From Doryteuthis pealeii (taxonomy: Eukaryota; Mollusca; Cephalopoda; Myopsida; Loliginidae), in assembly GCA_023376005.1 (NCBI GenBank), contig CM042145.1:101534091-101598090 (forward strand): a stretch of DNA of 64,000 nt, written 5' to 3'. Numbering within the stretch: the stretch's first letter is position 1; every line of letters begins with the position of its first letter. The notes under the pieces were generated by a model that saw nothing but the letters and a program-made list of their open reading frames with translations, was not told the DNA's origin and ran no database searches. Positions 32,420-43,390 of the stretch are shown one piece after another. A program made the position numbers and the translations under genes.

Positions 32420-32602
32420 ATTACTTACTTATATAATATATATATATATATAAGAAAATTGATGAAAAATTGCTCAAACCTCTAATAAAATGAACCTTTA
32501 TATTCTTAATGTGCACTTGTAATTTTGGGATTAGTAGAAATAATTTCTGACTGAAAAATTAATGATCACTATTTCTTGATATACCAGAACTCCACCATCA
32601 AA

Positions 32603-33160
32603 TCAGTAAAAACTTTGTTCAAAATTTATTAAACCTAATTGCTTTGTAAAATATATCACTAAAGAGAAAAATATAAAGAACAAATAAACACATCTTTTGT
32701 TTTGTTGACTATCTTCAAAGCCATCATCATATCTTGAAGGAAAAAAGCTTCCTTCTTCAGTTGTTGAAGTGATTTTGTCAAGTTCATTTTTTTTTTTTAC
32801 AGTTGATTTGCCTTGTAAGTTATATTTCTTAGTGAGACTATGACAGTCCAATTTTACTAGGTGGTCTGGAAGTCTTGTCACCCCTATATTTTGTTTTAAC
32901 TTCTTATGTCTATTCTGTGTGAATAGCAGTTGCAAGGTGGTCAAAGTGTCTGAGTTCACACACAACAGCCGCTATAGCCACTTCCTCGCAGAGTCTGTTT
33001 AACACTTGTCAACTACCACTGCTGCTGCTATGCCTTCTTTGCTTCCTCTTTATTTCTTTCTTTCCTTCTTCAAACAGAACGCCGTGTCACAAAAGCACGC
33101 AAAAATCACTACACCCTCTCTGCCCAAAATGGGCCACTTTTATAGTGAAAACAGGAGTTG
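32603..33160 (-). other. Possible small gene or LTR: TATA-like box with a 120-codon open frame
   Basis: On the minus strand CACTATAAAAGTGGCCCA (near 33143) is a good TATA-like box. 150-200 bases downstream an open frame starts at 32965 (MCVNSDTLTTLQLLFTQNRH) and runs 120 codons, with a mixed-composition middle (EEGSFFPSRYDDGFEDSQQN). I recognise no domain. The AATAAAG near 33046, just after the TATA box, would also fit an LTR. Neither reading is secure. Confidence 0.2.
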
Positions 33161-33585
33161 CAATGCACCATGGGCCATTACCCATAGTGCCTTTCAATAC
33201 CAATAAAAGTGTCTTCTCTGCCCCCCTTCCAACTTTTCAACATTTCTCACTCCGACCGGACACCATGACACACCGCCCCGACCACATTCCTTTCTTCTTC
33301 GCTACATCTCTCTTTGCAAGCCATGCACCGGAACCGTTTTGAGTCAGGTAAGTTTGCCTCATCATTACACTTCTATTATTTCTTTGTTTTAAAATATAAG
33401 TTATGTAATTAAAATAAATCTTTAAAAATTGAATTATTTTCTAGAAATTCGAGTTGTACTATGTAATTATTTTACCTCTAAAAAAAAAATGTAGTGGGTG
33501 ACAAGACCAATCTGTATATGATAATTTGTTTTCATGTCAATAAACCAACTACATTTTTTTTATTTACATTTATTTTAGCTATTAA

Positions 33586-33882
33586 CTTTTTGCCTACCAA
33601 ATATCCCCCATTACCATGCCAAAATTTCTTGGTTGCTTGGTTGGTTCCAATTTTAGTATATGTACTGCCAAAGCTAGAACAAATTTTCTCGGTATTTTTT
33701 ACCTAAAAATATTCTTCGATATTTCAAAGTTCACAGGTGAATAACCTCAGAACTCATTCTATTCAAATAAAGTCTTATAATTATTGTAATCTGAATCCTT
33801 CTGCTCAATTACAATGAACTAGCCATCAGTTTTTGTACTTTGGTGGGAGACTCACTGGGAACGACTTAAAGTAGGCAAAGAG
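33586..33882. mobile_element. TTAA-flanked MITE, copy 2
   Basis: Preceded by TTAA (33582-33585) and followed by TTAA (33883-33886). The terminal inverted repeat is CTTTTTGCCTACC / GTAGGCAAAGAG. The internal block CCTCAGAACTCATTCTATTC is shared with copy 3. This copy carries an extra ~80-base segment near its left end. Confidence 0.85.
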
Positions 33883-33944
33883 TTAACTTTAACATTGATT
33901 TATACTCTTATTATAAGAAATAACATGAGTTTGATGTTTCTTAA

Positions 33945-34160
33945 ATCTTTGCCTACCAAATTTCCCCCCATAGTTGTACCAAATTGTCTTGGTATTTTGT
34001 TTACCTGTATGATGGGATATTACAAAGTTCACTATCTATTCACCTCAGAACTCATTCTATTCAAATAGAGTCCCATCATTATTGTAATCTGAGTCCTTCT
34101 GCACAATTTTTTTACTTTGCTTGGAAAGCCACTTGTAAGCAGTTTAAAGTATGCAAAGAT
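33945..34160. mobile_element. TTAA-flanked MITE, copy 3
   Basis: TTAA at 33941-33944 and 34161-34164. Ends ATCTTTGCCTACC / TATGCAAAGAT. Shares CACCTCAGAACTCATTCTAT and TTGTAATCTGAGTCCTTCTG with copies 1 and 2. It lies only 62 bases from copy 2. Confidence 0.85.
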
Positions 34161-34494
34161 TTAAGGTTTTATGCATCAACTCAGGACACTATGGTGTAAC
34201 ATCATGGATAGTTTCGAAAATGTTTTCACTTGATCCCAGGCAACAAAAGAAATGAGACAAAATGCATTGATTTCCATGTTTATTGATTAATGATTTAATA
34301 ATTCAGGTTGATTAACTCAATTCCAAATCGGCCAGAGAGGGAAAAAGGTTTTTCACTTTCTCAGTTTCTAATGGTGCCCTTGTGGCGAGCCGGAAGTTCA
34401 TACTTCGACAGACAGAAGTCGAATGACAAAAATAAGTAGTTTGCGCATGTGGACTGCGCACCCTAGTAAAAATAAAATTTAAAATAAAATTCGT

Positions 34495-34680
34495 AAAATT
34501 CAACCAATCAGAGGCGTTCCCGCTTAAAAAGAAAAATTATCGAAAGGAGCCTTGCTGATCCTACCTGATTACTATAAAGTCTCAGACTTTTTCATTTTCA
34601 AGCAGAAAGATCTCATTTGCCTAAGGGAATTCACGTCACCCTTTTTAAGAACATTTCGCTTACATGCTGAAGGTATGAAC
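34495..34680 (+). promoter_or_regulatory. Promoter-like segment (CCAAT box plus TATA-like box)
   Basis: AACCAATCAGAGGCG at 34501-34515 is a good CCAAT box, and ACTATAAAGTCTCAGAC at 34571-34587 is TATA-like about 65 bases downstream. A short ATGCTGAAG followed by GTATGA near 34664 could be a first exon and donor. No downstream coding exon was found, so it may equally be an LTR or a chance arrangement. Confidence 0.25.
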
Positions 34681-34959
34681 TATCTCTCTCTTTGAAAAAC
34701 CTATGCTTTCGGAGATAAACCTTAGATGCATTCAACTTATGTCTGACTGTTGTGTTGACTTTAAACTTTCACCTTTTCTTTCTCCCTTTTGAACTGTGAA
34801 ATACCAGCTTAGATTTTACATTTGAACTTTAAAAAAAGAACTTTTGGTTTAACCTTGCCCAGTATTCAATGCTACCTTTTTGTATACATTTTGTTAATAC
34901 AATTTTGTTTGTTTAATCAAGAGTTTTGTCTTCTATGCCATCGTGCTTGATTTATTTAT

Positions 34960-35672
34960 GGTCTTTAAATGTTTGAACACTTTTATTGAATATTGACATC
35001 AAACATCCCACTCCTCCCACCATACCCTAATGTTAACTAACATTAGCCCCACAACAACATTGTACTATTTTAGAAATTCAACTTCTGAAATTCAAAATGA
35101 TGATATTCATATCGTTGTTTCAAATCGAGGTGACCGTTAACCTCATATATACATCAAACGTCTTCACACTTCCATTGGTAGGAGCTGTGTGGTGGTAGGA
35201 GGTCATTATGTAATGGTTTCACTGAAAAGTTGACCATATTCATTTTTGTTTTCTGAAATTCAAATTTGGATAATTTTTTCTTTTATTACTACTTAATATT
35301 TTCCAAATGTAAAAACTAGAGTAATTAATATTTTTCAAGTATTTTGATTGTACCATTTCGATGATTATTCGATATTCCTTTCTGTTTGAAAGTTTATGAT
35401 TGATAAACGTTTCGGAGTTATTCCCCTTAGAATTACTTGATCCACAGCGAGTTATTTCCCTTAGGATAATTCTCCTTAAAAAATTCTCCCCCAAAAAACA
35501 ACAAAAAAACTGTAACATTTTAACTATCGTTATATACTCGTGTATAAGTCGACCCTTGATTTTATAGTCACAAAATCATTAGTTACCACCAGCTTCATTA
35601 ATTTCAACCTTACAAATTTATAATTCATAGGTTAATAAAAATAAGGTCTTCAAAATTTTTGTATTATATATA
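34960..35672. other. AT-rich stretch, no gene
   Basis: No family similarity in any frame. A 92-codon minus-strand open frame (35240-35518) is Lys/Asn/Ile-rich and looks like chance in AT-rich DNA. Confidence 0.35.
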
Positions 35673-36171
35673 CGAGCAAGAATATGCGCCCTCTGGGCGT
35701 AAGTATTTAAGTTTTAATGTAATGAAATATGTTAAATTAGAAAGACTAACGAAATTAAATAAGGATGCATATAAAAAGATTACTTATTTTAATCATATTT
35801 TAATTATTTTTTATATAAAATCATTCATAGATCAATAACACCAAGTAATTATTTATTAAATCTGGTTTTGTTAAAACCAGTATGCAAATTTACCACACCA
35901 TATATTATGTAAACCTTTATTTCTTAGTGATATATAAGACACATTGCAGGGTATTGAACACCTAATAACATGGGCTGTTTTGAGGCAAATCTAACTCAGA
36001 TTTTCAAAGAGTATTCATTAATAAATAAGATTTATTCTATATATTAAGGATTTTGACTATAAATCAAATACTCATTGATAAACTTACGGAATTCCTCAGG
36101 GTATTGTGACATGAGCCGTAATGTAGTTCTGGTTACAGAAAGACAGACACCAAATCTCCATTATAATATGA
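35673..36171 (-). mobile_element. Helitron-like non-autonomous element
   Basis: On the minus strand it starts TCATATTATAATGGAGATTT and ends with the hairpin CGCCCAGAGGGCG, ten bases, then CTCG (mutated CTAG) followed by T. The 5-bp perfect stem is the clearest 3' hairpin in the set together with 37235-37875. Confidence 0.75.
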
Positions 36172-37200
36172 TGTGACTAACAAAAAATTTGACAATTAAT
36201 AACAAGATTGCTTGTTATGGTTACTTTTTTAAACTTTTGGGTGAAAAATCTTCTTTAAATATTTATAGATTTTATAATTGAATTTATAATTGTATTTCTC
36301 AATACTCAAAAAATGGAAACTAATTTTTGACCAGCAACAAGTGTTTTCTTCTCTTTTATTTTTAATAAAAATAAAAATGTATCCAAATAAATCATCACCT
36401 TGTCCAAGCATAAACATTATTTTTTCAGCCAATCATCATTCTCTATTCTGACCTTTGACCTTGGATGTATGGATTAACACTTCAACCTAGAATCAAACTT
36501 CCCATCCTTTGAACTGGAATCTTAGTTTAGTATCTGTTATTCTACCTCATCAGGATACACACACACACATACACACAGCTTAGACCGCAGCACCATGTCA
36601 AAATGCTGGGGTGTCTGTATTCAATACCAAAGCACCCTTAAAAACAAGTCATATTCATGGCAATTTTTGCCTTCAACTTAAAAAAAAAAAATTTATTCAA
36701 AAAAAAAAATTTTATTCAAAAAAAAAAAAAAAAAAAAAAGAAAATGAGAAAATTAACTAATTTTAACTTAGCAAAAACTATTCTTGGAATTCAAAACTGC
36801 ATACCATCATAGAAACTTGAAAGTATATTTATTCAGTACATGTTGGTCATTTTCAACCCAAACAAGACATCTACAGTAATACAACAATCTCATTCTTTTC
36901 ACAACATATGCAAAGCTAATAATATTGCAATTTTCTTTCTTTTGAAAATTTTCCACTGCAATATAACATTGCTAATAATTCCAGTCATCATAATCAGTCA
37001 TTTGTCCATAAAAATATCCGATTTTAAAGCTTTTTGTTTATTTTTATTAATTTAAAAAATATTTTACATTAATATTACTTTTACAAACAAAAAAAAACAA
37101 ATTTGGCAAATTCTAAAAAAAATTGCCAAGGTGCCCTCATTTTTAAAGAGTCCACTAAGGCAATTTTTGCCTGAACCTCTCTAGATTCCTTCCTGTATAA
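36172..37200. other. AT-rich stretch, no gene
   Basis: A-rich tracts at 36680-36740. A GTCCTGCC-free, low-complexity region with no exon or family motif. Confidence 0.35.

Positions 37201-37204
<4 letters not shown>

Positions 37205-37234
<30 letters not shown>
37205..37234. repeat. (TA)n microsatellite, left flank of Helitron
   Basis: A TA run continued on the far side of the element at 37876-37930, so the element lies inside a dinucleotide repeat. Confidence 0.9.
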
Positions 37235-37872
37235 CTAGCAAATATATGCACCCTCCGGGTGCAAGTATTTAAGTTTTGATATAATAAAATATCATATTAA
37301 ATTAGAAAGGCTAATGAAACTGACTAAGAATGCAGATAAAAAGATCTGCAACAGAGGGGGTATAATTGAAAAATAGAACAACTTTGAAACTAACTATTCC
37401 ATCATTTTCCATTACTCCCCTCTTTCATTGGTAAATTTTCCTAATTTGACTATTTAGTTAAAATAGGAAGTAAAGGATAATATTACAGTTATTTCTTCTT
37501 GTAAATAAATTTCTTTTAAGATTTATCCATGAGATTTTTATTTATATTTCTTAAGATAAAACCAAACAATTAGAAATCAATAATACCAAGCATATATTCA
37601 TTAAAATAAAATTTTAAATATCAATATGCAAATTAGCCTTCTTGTTCAAACTGTAAACCGCTATTTTGTTGTATATATAAATACAATTGCATGTTATTAG
37701 TACGTAGATATGGTCAACAGTATTAATAATGTAAAACAATTTTTATTAATAACTGAAGGTTTAAAAGAATGAAATCATGGAGAATTTGAGGTAAATAATT
37801 AAGGGAATTGTGACTTGAGTAGTAATATAGTTTCGGTTACAGACAGAAAAACACACAATCTCCATTATAATA

Positions 37873-37875
<3 letters not shown>
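37235..37875 (-). mobile_element. Helitron-like element inserted in a (TA)n tract
   Basis: On the minus strand it starts TCTTATTATAATGGAGATTG after TATA and ends with the hairpin GCACCCGGAGGGTGC, then ATATATTTGCTAG followed by TATA. About 640 bp, longer than the ~510-bp copies. The extra middle section (37345-37500) contains GGGGAGTAATGGAAAATGAT on the minus strand. Confidence 0.85.
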
Positions 37876-37922
<47 letters not shown>

Positions 37923-37930
37923 GTGTGTAT
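37876..37930. repeat. (TA)n microsatellite, right flank of Helitron
   Basis: TA run with a TGTATG/TGTGTG transition at its right end. Confidence 0.9.
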
Positions 37931-38399
37931 GTATGTATACATCTGTTTGTAACTGAATTATTGGAAAAAAAAAAAAACGGAAATTTTAACATTAACTTTT
38001 TTATGATGAAGTACCCTTAAATTTGCCAGTTGATGAAAGTGAAATAAGTTTCAAGATGATTTGGCAACAGAGAGCAGAATTATGGGCATTTTTTTTTTTT
38101 TATTTTAGCTTAGAAATTTTTAGAACTCACTCAAACTATTACAATTATCTCCCTTGGTATTAACTTTTTTTTGATTTTTCAAGTTTTATCTTTTTATTTT
38201 TTTTTGTAAATCTTTACAAATGTTTTTTTTAAGTTTGTTACTCTTCACTTCATATTCAAAAGCTTCTAAAAATCAAAAAACAAAAACATTTTTTTAAATA
38301 CAGATTTTACTAAGATCTCCTAGGAACTCCGCCAACACTATACCTGATGACACTCTCCACATACACATACACATGCACACACATACATCCATATTACTA

Positions 38400-38500
38400 C
38401 TGTGAACTGTTCATGTTCCTGGCACAGCATTATTCTGTGTACCTGACATGAGACTTTGATGAGTTGTGATGCACCTGAGCACTGTACACAATAAATTACA
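38400..38500 (+). mobile_element. CR1/Jockey-like LINE 3' tail
   Basis: GCATTATTCTGTGTACCTGA, TGATGAGTTGTGATGCACCT and GAGCACTGTACACAATAAAT match the inverted sequence at 59165-59280, where a LINE C-terminal peptide precedes it. Confidence 0.6.
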
Positions 38501-38504
38501 TTAC

Positions 38505-39049
38505 AAATGGGTGCACATCACATAAATGCGTCCTGGCTTCCTGCCCTAAAAAAGGCTAAGTGGTGACTGCTGAAAAAAACGACTATTTAACTCCATAGCT
38601 GTTTGAAGGTGTTCTTCCCAAAAAATTAATTTAATTTTAACCCCACCCCCCAATCTTTTTTCAACTTGTAAATGTAAATGTTTAACCCTCTCCTCTTTAA
38701 AATATTTTAACTAATTTTTAGTGGTCTGAAGGCGTTAAAAGTAAGCCACCACTCAGTTTTTTTATTAACAAGTAAATGTAAATATTTTATCCCTCCCATA
38801 GTTTTTTTTTTTTTTTCAGTATTTTCATTTTATTTTAATTCAAAACAACTGTCATAAATTTTTAAATAAATTATGACCGATTTTCGAAAATAAAAACAGT
38901 TAATACATTATTAAACAAATATATATTTTTTTTGTTTAACAACAAACAGCTAGGGAGTTAAATAGCACTGGCCGGTTTTTGAGCAGTCACTGCTTAGCGT
39001 TTTTTAGGGCAGGAGGCTAGGATGCATTTATGCGATGTGCACCCATTTA
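38505..39049. mobile_element. ~545-bp element with ~100-base inverted ends
   Basis: The left arm AAATGGGTGCACATCACATAA...GGCTTCCTGCCCTAAAAAAG is repeated inverted at the right as TTTTTTAGGGCAGGAGGCTA...TGCGATGTGCACCCATTT. The arms include an inner GAGTTAAAT...CACTG segment. The centre is AT-rich and non-coding. A foldback-type element. Confidence 0.8.
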
Positions 39050-39374
39050 TTTATTCATTTCCTAGAACGAGATCTTAGTAAAAATACTAAAACTCCATCT
39101 AATTTGGTTTTCATGTCATATTTTTATTTTATTCTTTCAGATTCTTAATGCATAATAGATTTGATAAAAAAAATATTGAAACTGAATCTTTAAATTTTTT
39201 TAATGAAGACATCTGCTCACATGAGCAACTTATATAATAAGTGATGATGCCAATTTGAAAAAAATAAATCAAGCCAATCTTCTGCCATTTTCTATATTTT
39301 CCTGACCTAGCCGTGTGTGATTTCTTTGCTTTCTAAAGTAAAAAACACTTCTCAAAGAGGAAGATTAAGGAAAT

Positions 39375-39730
39375 GGTTTGGTTTGGTTTTACGGCATATC
39401 AACCTCAATGGGTCATTTAATGCTGACAAAGTTTTGAAATAAATCAATTCTTAATGGATAATACAAATTTTATAAATACATTTTTCTATTTAACCCATAG
39501 ATGGGACCCTAACAGGTACTACCACTCCGGGTCAGAGTGGACCAGGGAGCAATGGTGATGAAGGGGTGCTCCACATTCCCCAATCCTCCAAAACTGGAAC
39601 CTCACCATCAGATAGAGTTTAATGTCATTCCCAGGATATGTAGACCCGCAGCCACCGCCTTCTAGCACCCATATGATAAAAAGGGGTTGGGGCTTGCCAT
39701 AAGGGCAATAGGGTTGGGAAAATCATAAGG
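39375..39730 (+). repeat. Interspersed repeat D, nearly complete copy
   Basis: GGTTTGGTTTTACGGCATAT, CTCAATGGGTCATTTAATGC, AACCCATAGATGGGACCCTA, AGGTACTACCACTCCGGGTC, GTGGACCAGGGAGCAATGGT and AGCACCCATATGATAAAAAG. It ends CAATAGGGTTGGGAAAATC. The best-preserved D copy here. Confidence 0.75.
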
Positions 39731-39990
39731 AAATGGAAGCCATTACAAAAAATATGATGCCACAATTTTTAACTATATCAAAAGATAAGTTTAAGATACT
39801 TTGACAAATTGACAGATTCTTGCCTATGTGATTTTCAAACCCATTTGGACCAAGTAATAATAATACCCAATAAATGAATAATACCCAATAAATGAATTAA
39901 TTAACCATAACACCACATATCTTCTGATTTCTTCATATAGCATAGTTTGTCATAACCGTCTTTGTAACTGTAATTGCAATCTTCATACAT

Positions 39991-40248
39991 AAAGTAGTAA
40001 AGTCGGTGGAGTGGCCAATTGTCGATATCAGCCGGACAGTGAGGGAGTCTATGCCCTTTTCTCTAGTGCTAGACCAGGGAGATTGTTTTTGCATCTGAAG
40101 TGGAGTGCCACACCTACCATCAGCTCTCCACTTTATTACACAAATACAAGCTGTGCTACTCATGCGCTGAGTTGGCGAGGACCAGTATCGAACCCAGAAC
40201 CTTGTGGCTTCTAAGCAGATGCTCTACCGACTGAGCTAAACCAGCCCC
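39991..40248 (-). mobile_element. SINE family A
   Basis: Full minus-strand copy. The head GGCTGGTTTAGCTCAGTCGG with GGGTTCGATACTGG lies at 40246. The body contains GAGCTGATGGTAGGTGTGGC. Confidence 0.88.
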
Positions 40249-40274
40249 TTGCATATATAGATAAAGCATAGATT

Positions 40275-40860
40275 CTTCCAAGCTACAGTTGTGTTAGTGC
40301 TACTGTATGACTGCACCATTTGGACTTTGAGAAAATGCTTGTTGGGAACAACACAAAGAGGACCATATGACCTTAAGGCACCCTTTTTGTGATTTCAATT
40401 CGTGGGGACATTTTTTCCATTTACACCGTAAAAATCCGGTTAATTGTTTACAGACGATTTTTAGAGTTTTTTTTTTAAATTATAAAACTAACCCCTAACC
40501 CTAACCCCTAACAAACAACCGGATTTTTACGGTGTAAATGAGAAGAGTGTCCCCTCGAGTCGAGATTGCGGAAGGGGTGCCTTAAGGTCATATGGTCCCA
40601 CAAAGATGCTGTGTGTTGTCTTAAACAAATCTTGGAAGTAGCAAACCACAAAAAAAGTAGCTGTACAGCCACTTACCTACCATCACACAAACCATCCAAG
40701 TAAGACATGCTGGACACTACTGGAGAAGCAAAGACGAACTCATAAGTGATGTTTTTCTGTGAAAACCTACACACGGATACACCAGTATAGGCCAACCAGC
40801 AAAAACCTACATTAATCAGCTCTGTGTGGATTCTGGATACTGTGCAGAAGACATGGATGC
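40275..40860 (+). pseudogene. LINE RT C-terminal fragment split by a MITE
   Basis: AAGCTACAGTTGTGTTAGTGC...CTGCACCATTTGGACTTTGA encodes the YGCTIWTL region before the insertion. After it, AATCTTGGAAGTAGCAAACC (NKSWKxQ), TCCAAGTAAGACATGCTGGA (RHAGH) and GGATTCTGGATACTGTGCAG continue the same tail. Multiple frame changes. Confidence 0.7.
40360..40598. mobile_element. 239-bp MITE with 8-bp duplication and telomere-like core, copy 2
   Basis: Ends GGACCATATGACC / GGTCATATGGTCC. Flanked by CACAAAGA at 40352-40359 and 40599-40606, a perfect 8-base duplication. The core at 40495-40520 reads CCCCTAACCCTAACCCCTAA. Same length and ends as copy 1. Inserted into a LINE relic. Confidence 0.9.
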
Positions 40861-41009
40861 AATTTTCATACATAAAAAATAATTTGAATTTGAATATTTA
40901 TAATTCAGATCATGACACGTGACAAGTGACCGCTGTGAGTGGTTTAAAGTGGCAAAAAGTTAAAATATTGATTGTTCATGTATTTTATTTTGGGGTCTCT
41001 GAATATTTC

Positions 41010-41650
41010 ATCATCATCAGGGTGTAATCCCTCCCTATTGGCCATTAATCTTAGTAAGTCCTCTCAATGGCATCTAGTGTCCGCACAGTTGCTGCTTAAT
41101 GTTTTTGTTGGTTGGTCAACATTGGTGTGTCTATGAGTAGGAGTCCATTACTTATGAATTTATCCTTACTTCTCCAGCAGTGTTCATCAAGACATGTTAA
41201 CAACCATTTCTATCACCAATCGTACTTGATAATTCCTCTTGACGGCATCCAGTGTCTGCACAGATGCTAGTAAATGTCTTTGCTGGTTGGCCAACATTAG
41301 TGTGTCCATGTCTAGGAGTTCATAGAAGAATGTCACTTATGAATTCAATTTTTCTTCTCCAGCAGTGCTCATCAAGGCATGTTGACAACCATCCCTATCA
41401 GCTATCATACTTGCTAAGTCCTCTAGACGGCACCCAATGTCTACACAGAGCTGGTGAATGTAAGTTTTTGCTGGTCGGCCAACAATTGGTGTGTTCACAT
41501 GAAGGAGTCCATATGAGAACATTGTTTATGAATTTTTCCTTACTACTCCAGCAGTGCCCAGCATGTCTTGCTCGTCTTACTTGGATGGTTTGTGTGTGAT
41601 GGGAGGTAAGTAGCTGTGCAGCTGCTGTTTTGTAGGGTGACGCGCTTCTT
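41010..41650 (-). repeat. LINE RT C-terminal tail in ~180-bp tandem copies
   Basis: Three successive minus-strand units (about 41020-41190, 41190-41370 and 41370-41590). Each covers the GHCWRSKEKFINN, RPAKTYIHQLC and GCRLEDL segment, followed by one junction to the normal upstream TIQVRRARHAGHCW part. It is the same LINE segment that is tandemly repeated at 20001-20500, but in opposite orientation and much more diverged. Confidence 0.7.
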
Positions 41651-41964
41651 TTTCCCAAGCTCTAATTTACAAAGTCAACTAATTGTCTGTTAAGATGTAA
41701 TAAAAATCCACAGAAAATTGAGATATCAACAGCAATAATAAGTAGTGATATTACTGGCAACACCCAGACACAGCCTTGTGCTTTTACCAGCAGGAGTCCA
41801 CTTATGTGTCTGGGTATTTGCAGTACCCACCTTCCTCTCTCTTTCGCTGATTAGTATGACACCTTTCAGGTGAACAGATTCAGTGACAGCAGACAAGACA
41901 CACACAGAGACAACAATATATATCCATATATATTTTTTGTAGAGCACTTTTCTCAGAGTGCACA

Positions 41965-42780
41965 GATATTACCATGTTTCCCTGCAAAGTAAAATCTAGT
42001 ATGATTAATCAGGATGATTTTAATATAAGCCCTCTTCTTAAAATAAGCCCTAGTTGAGAGCAGCAGACAGACAAAAAGAAATAAGCATTCTACACAATCA
42101 CATCATGTGATGCAAACACTCAACATCCCCTGAAAATAAGCCCTAGTTGAGAGCAGCAGACAGATGAAAGAAATAAGCATTCTTCACAATCACATCATAG
42201 GATGCAAACACTCGACATCCCCCCCCCAAAATAAGCCCTAGTGTTATATTTTGGAAGCACCTGGTGTAATGGTTAGAGTCATAGGAAATGGATTCATCAA
42301 TATATATTTTTTGTGAAACACTTTTCATTATGCACAGAAATTACTGTGTCCCCCTTCAAAATAAGACCTAATGTGATTTTTCAGGATGATTTTAATATAA
42401 GCTCTCCCCTTAAAATAAGCCCTAGTTGAGAGTGACAGACAGACAAAAGAAATAAGCATTCCTTGCGATCACATCATGCAACGCAAACACTCGACATCCC
42501 CCCCAAAATAAGCCCTAGTGTTATATTTTGGAAGCACCTGGTGTAATGTTTAAAGTCATAGGAAATGGACTCATCAATATATATTTTTTGTGGGACACTT
42601 TTCACAGTACACAGAAATTACTGTTTTTCCCTGAAAACAAGAACTACCTTCAAAATAAGACCTAGGATGATTTTAAAATAAGCCCTAGTTGAGAATGGCA
42701 GGCAAATGAAAGAAATAAGCATTCTTCACAATCACATGCAAGCACTAGACCCCCCCCCCCAATAAGCCCTAGTGTTATAT
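41965..42780 (+). repeat. Diverged repeat cluster with AATAAGCCCTAG motif
   Basis: A motif series AAAATAAGCCCTAGTTGAGA, GCAGACAGACAAAAGAAATA, AGCATTCTTCACAATCACAT and CACTCGACATCCCCCCC recurs about five times. ACCATGTTTCCCTGCAAAG-like and GATGATTTTAATATAAGC blocks come between. Two copies of a truncated SINE B head (GGTGTAATGGTTAGAGTCAT) are embedded near 42258 and 42540, so the larger unit (~300 bp) has itself been duplicated. Confidence 0.6.
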
Positions 42781-42784
42781 TTTG

Positions 42785-43065
42785 GAGGTGCCTGGTGTAA
42801 TGGTGAGAGTCGTAGGAAATGGACAATCGTCGACCAGAGTTCAAATCCTGGAAAGGCTGTTTGTATTTCACAGTGCTAATACCCTTGGAAAATGTATGGA
42901 TCCAAATACTCTCCCTCCTGGTATGGGTAAGTAGTAGGACAGACTGGGATCTTTAGCCTTGGCTAGGTAACCAGTCAAGGATAAGGAAAACTCTGAATTC
43001 AAACCTGTTAAACTCCGCTTAAGAAATTGATCCTGTTTCACATCCTGCTCGTGTGGAGGGGTTGG
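42785..43065 (+). mobile_element. SINE family B
   Basis: GGTGCCTGGTGTAATGGTGAG head, CCAGAGTTCAAATCCTGGAA B box, CTGTTAAACTCCGCTTAAGA and GTGTGGAGGGGTTGGTGTG end before a (GT)n. Confidence 0.87.
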
Positions 43066-43164
43066 TGTGTGTGTGTGTTTAATCCAAGGACGGAGCATTG
43101 TAAAATGTTTAAATTAATTTTCAGATAAAAAGCAAGAAAGACTGCATGGTAAATATGTAAGTTT

Positions 43165-43390
43165 GTCAGTGTGGCATAATGGTTAGAGTTGTAGGAAATT
43201 GACTCTTCGACCCGAGTTCAAATCCTAGACAAGGCTGTTTGAATTTCATACGGTGCTAATACCCTTGGGAAAGGTATGAATCCATATATTCTCCCTCCAT
43301 CTATGGGTAAAATAGTAGGGCAGACTGGGCTCTTTAACCTTGGATAGGTAACCAGTCTAGGAGAAGGAAAACTCTGAATTTGAAAAACCT
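43165..43390 (+). mobile_element. SINE family B, 3'-truncated
   Basis: CAGTGTGGCATAATGGTTAG head and CGAGTTCAAATCCTAGAC B box. The body reaches GAGAAGGAAAACTCTGAATT, then sequence unrelated to the family follows. Confidence 0.8.
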
